A model generated the notes under the pieces. It was not told where the DNA came from, did no database searches, and saw only the letters and a list, made by a program, of their open reading frames with translations. From Litchfieldia alkalitelluris (GTDB taxonomy: Bacteria; Bacillota; Bacilli; Bacillales; Salisediminibacteriaceae): a DNA stretch of 64,000 nt. Made by a program: the position numbers and the translations under genes. The first letter of the stretch is position 1. Every line of letters begins with the position of its first letter. Below are positions 60,141 through 64,000 of the stretch, piece by piece. Location: positions 2,345,920 through 2,409,919 of the forward strand of contig NZ_KZ119600.1 of assembly GCF_002153425.1 (NCBI RefSeq). Direction: 5' to 3'.

Positions 60141-61424
60141 ATGAATTATACACAAAATCAGAAAATCTCTCAAATTACACCTAAAACTCTTATCATCGGC
60201 ATTGATGTGGCAAAGGACAAACACGTTGCACGTGCTCAAGATGATCGAGGATTTGAATTTGGTAAACGCCTTATCTTTGATAATAGTTTTCACGGTTTCG
60301 TGACTCTACTAAGTTGGGCAGAGAGACATATGAAAAGCCATGATAAAAGTGACGTGATTTATGGTGTTGAGCCAACTGGCCACTTCTGGCTAAATCTAGC
60401 CTATTTCTTAAAGGCGCAAAGCATTGATATTGTCCTAGTCAATCCAATGCATGTCAAGAAGAGTAAAGAGCTTGATGATAATTCTCCGACCAAAAATGAT
60501 ACAAAGGACGCGCGCGTGATCGCGCAGTTAATTAAGGATGGCCGATACTCGGTACCGAATCTCCTAGAAGGCATTTATGCTGAACTAAGAGAAGGCGTCA
60601 AATTAAGAGATCAGCTCATCAAACAACTCATCACGATTGAAGGTCGGATCCAAAATCATATTCAGCGGTACTTCCCTGAATTCTTTAACGTATTTGGTGA
60701 TTGGGAAGGAAAAGCGGCTCAATGTACGTTGAAGCTGTTTCCATTTCCGGAAGACATCTCTCAGATGACACCAGAAGAAGTCTTACAAAGTTGGAAGCCC
60801 TTTGTCCAAAGAGGGGTTGGCATTAAACGAGCAACTAAACTCGTGGAAACCGCACAAAAGAGCATTGGCATCACGGTCGGTTTAACCTTTGCCAAGCGTG
60901 AAATTCAAAGTCTTCTTGACCAACACGAACTCTTTAAAACCCAACTCAACGAGTTGGATGAGGAGTTAGAATTGTTGGTTATGACGATTCCTGGTGCCGA
61001 AGAAATGATCGCTATACCAGGGTTAGGACCCGTGACAGTCGCAACGTTCTTCGCTGAAGTCGGGGATATTAAAAATTACAACCACCCCCAACAACTCGTG
61101 AACTTAGCGGGCTTGTCTTTGAAGGAGCACAGTTCAGGTAAGTATAAAGGGCAGTCGAGGATTTGCAAGAGAGGCCGAAAACGACTACGCAAAGCATTAT
61201 ATTTAGCGATTCGACCGCTCGTTGCCCACAATCCAACATTCAAAACCCTGCATCATCATTATACTCATCGCCCTGAACGCCCACTGAAGAAACAGCAGTC
61301 ATTGATTGCATTGTGTTGTAAATTACTACGCGTCTTATTTGTGATTGGACAGAAACAATGTCCTTTTGATCCAACGAAATTAACACAAGGATTGTCTAAA
61401 TCTGAAAGACTTGAGGTAGCATAA
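60141..61424 (+). CDS. IS110-family transposase (copy 2)
   Basis: Identical protein of 427 residues to the one at 7219-8502, with all four DEDD acidic residues and the HSSG serine region retained. There is no frameshift or stop, so the copy looks functional. It starts at ATG 60141 behind AAGGAGG. Its 5' non-coding left end (60018-60140) and long right end (61425-61813) are also intact, so both copies should be able to move. Confidence 0.95.
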   Translation: MNYTQNQKISQITPKTLIIGIDVAKDKHVARAQDDRGFEFGKRLIFDNSFHGFVTLLSWAERHMKSHDKSDVIYGVEPTGHFWLNLAYFLKAQSIDIVLVNPMHVKKSKELDDNSPTKNDTKDARVIAQLIKDGRYSVPNLLEGIYAELREGVKLRDQLIKQLITIEGRIQNHIQRYFPEFFNVFGDWEGKAAQCTLKLFPFPEDISQMTPEEVLQSWKPFVQRGVGIKRATKLVETAQKSIGITVGLTFAKREIQSLLDQHELFKTQLNELDEELELLVMTIPGAEEMIAIPGLGPVTVATFFAEVGDIKNYNHPQQLVNLAGLSLKEHSSGKYKGQSRICKRGRKRLRKALYLAIRPLVAHNPTFKTLHHHYTHRPERPLKKQQSLIALCCKLLRVLFVIGQKQCPFDPTKLTQGLSKSERLEVA

Positions 61425-61682
61425 TCTAATTTAAAAGCAAAGCAAGAACTATAGTTAATGACAAATACCAATAGTGCAGAGTCGGAGCATATTTATTCCA
61501 TACGGGCATAGACCCAGCATAGGAGCTTATCCGACCTCCACCTCGTGGATACGCAGGACGAAGGAATGTATGGAGAACCATCCGGAGAGACATGGGAGGG
61601 TGAGCGGCCGCGAGTGTCGTGGAGATTAGGAGCACGGTCATACTATTTTTTCCAAACTCATCCAGTTTGGACGTTAGGATGG
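61425..61682 (+). ncRNA. candidate bridge/seek guide RNA, copy 2
   Basis: Equivalent of 8503-8760. The target-loop candidates are at 61519-61525 (ATAGGAG) and 61535-61539 (CCTCC), and the hairpin TCCAAACT/AGTTTGGA is at 61651-61671. The guide matches both flanks of this copy just as for copy 1. The RNA ends are not defined. Confidence 0.5.
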
Positions 61683-61821
61683 CCTATTATCTGTAAATAT
61701 TATTAAGCTCTACCACTCTCATCCAACGATTCTTTTGTCTTTACTATTGGTTGGTTTTAAAATCCTGAGATATCAGGAGCATTTAAGAGATATTTTTACT
61801 TTATAGAGGGAGGAATGGAAA

Positions 61822-62718
61822 TTGGAAACTTTAACTCGCGAAAAAATATTTTATGAATTCTCTAAAGATAACAAGCCTGTAAAAATGGTCAAGTCTGGAA
61901 CAACAGTAGCAATAGATACATATGATTGCTTTACAAACCAAATACAATCGGACAGAACAGAAATTAATACAATTGACTGGAACCATGTAAATCCTGCTAC
62001 AGGTCCTATTTATGTAGAAAATGCAAATCCTGGGGATATCTTAAAGGTAAAAATTGAAAAACTTGAAATTGGAGATCAAGGTGTAATGGTAGTTGGGCCC
62101 GACCTTGGTGTAATGGGGCATCGCATAACAGAAATGCAAAAGAAAATCATCCCTATAGAAAACGGGAAAGCTATTTTTGATGAAATCGAAATCCCCTTAA
62201 ATCCGATGATTGGTGTCATTGGTGTTGCTCCTAAAGGAAACGGTGTTAATTGTGGTACACCTGGAGAGCACGGTGGCAACATGGATAATAAAATGGTCGA
62301 AGAAGGGGCAACTTTATACTTCCCTGTGTTCGTAGATGGGGCTTTATTTGGATTAGGTGATTTCCATGCTGCAATGGGGGATGGGGAAGTAAGTGTCTCG
62401 GGTATTGAAGTGCCAGGAAAAGCTACTGTAACATTTGAAGTAATTAAGGGCGATACATTGAATCATCCAATGCTAGAAAACAACGCAGTCTATACTCAAA
62501 TAGCTTCAGCTAAAACATTGGACGATGCTGCTAAAATAGCAACAGAAGAAATGGTAGATAGGATTGTAGCAAAATCAGATAAAACCATAGAAGAAGTGAC
62601 GATGTTAATGAGTGCCGTTGGTCAGGTAGAAGTATGTCAGATTGTAGATCCACTCATAACTGCTAGGTTTGTGGTTCCAAAATGGGTATTAGAAAAGCTA
62701 GATATCAAACTTATTTAA
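61822..62718 (+). CDS. acetamidase/formamidase family protein
   Basis: A 298-residue FmdA/AmdA-family hydrolase. Typical parts are NPATGPIYVENANPGDILKV, GPDLGVMGHRI, NCGTPGEHGGNMDNK and FGLGDFHAAMGDGEVSVSG, where the family's metal and active-site His, Asp and Glu lie. It cleaves short aliphatic amides such as formamide or acetamide to ammonia and the acid. The start is TTG 61822, eight bases after GGGAGG, which is the remnant of the ribosome-binding site split by the IS. Any native promoter is now beyond the IS element, so expression may depend on read-through. A terminator follows. Confidence 0.9.
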   Translation: METLTREKIFYEFSKDNKPVKMVKSGTTVAIDTYDCFTNQIQSDRTEINTIDWNHVNPATGPIYVENANPGDILKVKIEKLEIGDQGVMVVGPDLGVMGHRITEMQKKIIPIENGKAIFDEIEIPLNPMIGVIGVAPKGNGVNCGTPGEHGGNMDNKMVEEGATLYFPVFVDGALFGLGDFHAAMGDGEVSVSGIEVPGKATVTFEVIKGDTLNHPMLENNAVYTQIASAKTLDDAAKIATEEMVDRIVAKSDKTIEEVTMLMSAVGQVEVCQIVDPLITARFVVPKWVLEKLDIKLI

Positions 62719-62729
62719 AGATGTATAAT

Positions 62730-62760
62730 AAAAACCTGTCTTCAAATTTGGACAGGTTTA
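62730..62760 (+). terminator. terminator of the acetamidase gene
   Basis: TAAAACCTGTC pairs with GACAGGTTTA around a ten-base loop; the tail is only moderately T-rich. Confidence 0.78.
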
Positions 62761-62852
62761 ATTGTTTTGCCTAGATAACGTTATTCCTACTGATAGTAAT
62801 AGCTTGAAACGTACATAATAAATATTAGCAATTTATTACTGGAGGGATTACC

Positions 62853-64000
62853 GTGAGTAGGCAAGATTCTGGATTATCCATTTTTGCTTTAGGTGGCTTA
62901 CATGAAGTTGGCAAAAATATGTATGTTATTCAATATGAGGATGAGATCATTGTCATTGATTGTGGTAACAAATTTCCTGACGAGTCTCTATTAGGCATTG
63001 ATTTAATAATCCCTGACATTACTTATTTAGTCGAAAACAAGGATAAGATTAAAGCTCTCATTTTAACACACGGACACGAAGATCATATTGGTGCTATACC
63101 ATTTTTCCTAAAAAAACTGAATGTCCCAGTGTATGCAACACGATTTACATTAGGTCTTATTGAATTAAAACTAAAAGAACATAAAATGCTTAGGGAAACG
63201 GAGTTACATGAAATAACGACTACCTCAGAAATAACCTTTTCTAGTATGAAAATTGATTTCTTTAAAGTGACACATAGTATCCCTGATTGCTTAGGTCTAT
63301 CTATTAATACTCCAGAAGGTAGAATAGTGCACACAGGGGATTTCAAGTTTGATTTCACACCGGCTAATAATGAGCAATCTGATATTCATAAAATGGCTCA
63401 AATTGGAAAAGAGGGAGTTCTACTCCTTTTATCAGAAAGTACTAATGCAGAACGACCAGGCTCTACGCCGACGGAACAAATGGTAGGTGCAAATGTAGAG
63501 GAAGCTTTTAGAAAAGCAGAACAAAAAATAATTTTTTCAACATTCGCCTCAAACATTAGTAGAGTACAACAAGTTGTGAATGCAGCACAAAAGACTGGTA
63601 GGAAACTAGCTTTACTTGGTAGAAGTATGGTTAATGTTGTATCTGTTGCAATGGAAAGGGGCTACTTGGACGTCCCAGAGGGCATGCTGATTGAACAAGA
63701 ACAAATAAGTGAGCTTACACCTGAAAACGTAGCTATTTTATGTACAGGAAGTCAAGGCGAACCATTAGCTGCATTATCTAGACTCTCAACAGGTAATTTT
63801 CGTGGAGTGGAAGTATTAGCTGGAGATACAGTAATTTTAGCAGCGGGACCTATTCCAGGTAATGAAAAAGCTGTAACAAGAATTGTTGATAATTTACTCT
63901 CCATTGGAGCAAATGTGATCTACGGAACTGGCAGTTCATCTGGAATGCACGTGTCAGGTCATGGTTACCAAGAGGATCTAAAGATGATGCTCACGTTAAT
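62853..64000 (+). CDS. ribonuclease J-family protein (partial, runs off the window)
   Basis: The first 382 residues of a metallo-beta-lactamase/beta-CASP ribonuclease. GTG 62853 has GGAGG seven bases upstream. The zinc motif H-x-H-x-D-H is intact at H73, H75, D77, H78 (LTHGHEDHIGA), with further metal ligands in KVTHSIPD and HTGDFKFD. The beta-CASP domain begins near residue 205 (IIFSTFASNISRVQQVV), followed by CTGSQGEPLAALSRLS and VSGHGYQEDLKMML. The enzyme degrades or processes RNA as an exo- and endonuclease. It combines an intact active site, as in RNase J1, with ESTNAERPGSTPTE, which recalls J2. It may thus be an additional paralogue rather than the main J1. Confidence 0.9.
   Translation, partial: MSRQDSGLSIFALGGLHEVGKNMYVIQYEDEIIVIDCGNKFPDESLLGIDLIIPDITYLVENKDKIKALILTHGHEDHIGAIPFFLKKLNVPVYATRFTLGLIELKLKEHKMLRETELHEITTTSEITFSSMKIDFFKVTHSIPDCLGLSINTPEGRIVHTGDFKFDFTPANNEQSDIHKMAQIGKEGVLLLLSESTNAERPGSTPTEQMVGANVEEAFRKAEQKIIFSTFASNISRVQQVVNAAQKTGRKLALLGRSMVNVVSVAMERGYLDVPEGMLIEQEQISELTPENVAILCTGSQGEPLAALSRLSTGNFRGVEVLAGDTVILAAGPIPGNEKAVTRIVDNLLSIGANVIYGTGSSSGMHVSGHGYQEDLKMMLTL

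Larger units (their letters stand above)
60018..61813 (+). mobile_element. IS110-family element, copy 2
   Basis: Same length, orientation and, as far as I can read, sequence as 7096-8891, at a constant offset of 52,922 bases. The left flank is ATAAATTT and the right flank AATGGAAATTGG; both differ from copy 1 immediately outside the shared segment. Reconstructing the empty site gives ATAAATTTATAGGAGGAATGG, a Shine-Dalgarno sequence eight bases before the TTG start of the acetamidase gene. The lack of differences suggests a recent transposition or gene conversion. Confidence 0.92.

Overview
The window is low-GC DNA from a spore-forming member of the Bacillaceae. The evidence is an AT-rich genome with strong AAGGAGG ribosome-binding sites, small acid-soluble spore proteins (5.6-6.1 kb), a GerA-type germinant receptor operon (46.2-50.2 kb), a YndM-type membrane protein, a bactofilin, HtpX and a ribonuclease J. 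The species cannot be named from this sequence alone.

Layout. 1-1080: the 3' end of an rRNA operon (23S, 5S, terminator), then a chimeric truncated second 5S with its own terminator. 1081-2943: a group IIC intron with its reverse transcriptase, inserted exactly behind that second terminator. 2.97-3.7 kb: a dispersed repeat and a 51-bp tandem repeat array. 3.9-6.8 kb: M23 peptidase plus bactofilin operon, spore proteins, a TerC-family membrane protein. 7.1-8.9 kb: an IS110-family element. 8.9-22.9 kb: mostly single metabolic or membrane genes (aminotransferase, glycosidase-like protein under a cre-like site, HAD phosphatase, MFS and NhaC transporters, metallophosphoesterase) and several small unknown genes. 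23.3-35.8 kb: an eight-gene operon with an ABC exporter, a MoxR AAA+ ATPase, a DUF58 protein and two large von Willebrand A membrane proteins. 35.8-46.0 kb: FAD oxidoreductase, small membrane proteins, a NitT/TauT-type ABC importer, an RNA methylase-like protein, a quinone oxidoreductase, a PRPP synthetase and a catalytically dead tyrosine-recombinase-like protein. 46.2-50.2 kb: germinant receptor operon in order A-C-D-B. 50.3-59.9 kb: mixed housekeeping genes ending in htpX. 60.0-61.8 kb: a second, apparently identical copy of the IS110-family element. 61.8-64.0 kb: acetamidase and the 5' part of a ribonuclease J gene.

The most striking observation concerns the two IS110-family copies. Both sit precisely in the ribosome-binding site of an unrelated gene. 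Comparing flanks, each empty site can be reconstructed as ATAGGAGG a few bases before a start codon, and the downstream half is kept as GGGAGG so the gene still has a ribosome-binding site. The long non-coding right end of the element carries ATAGGAG followed ten bases later by CCTCC. This is the arrangement expected if its guide (bridge/seek) RNA is programmed for Shine-Dalgarno sequences. Other notable signals are ribosome-binding sites separated from their start codons by a hairpin in two adjacent genes, an intron whose ends are proved by a duplicated target, a tandem array of perfect palindromes, and a dispersed repeat family that repeatedly abuts stop codons.
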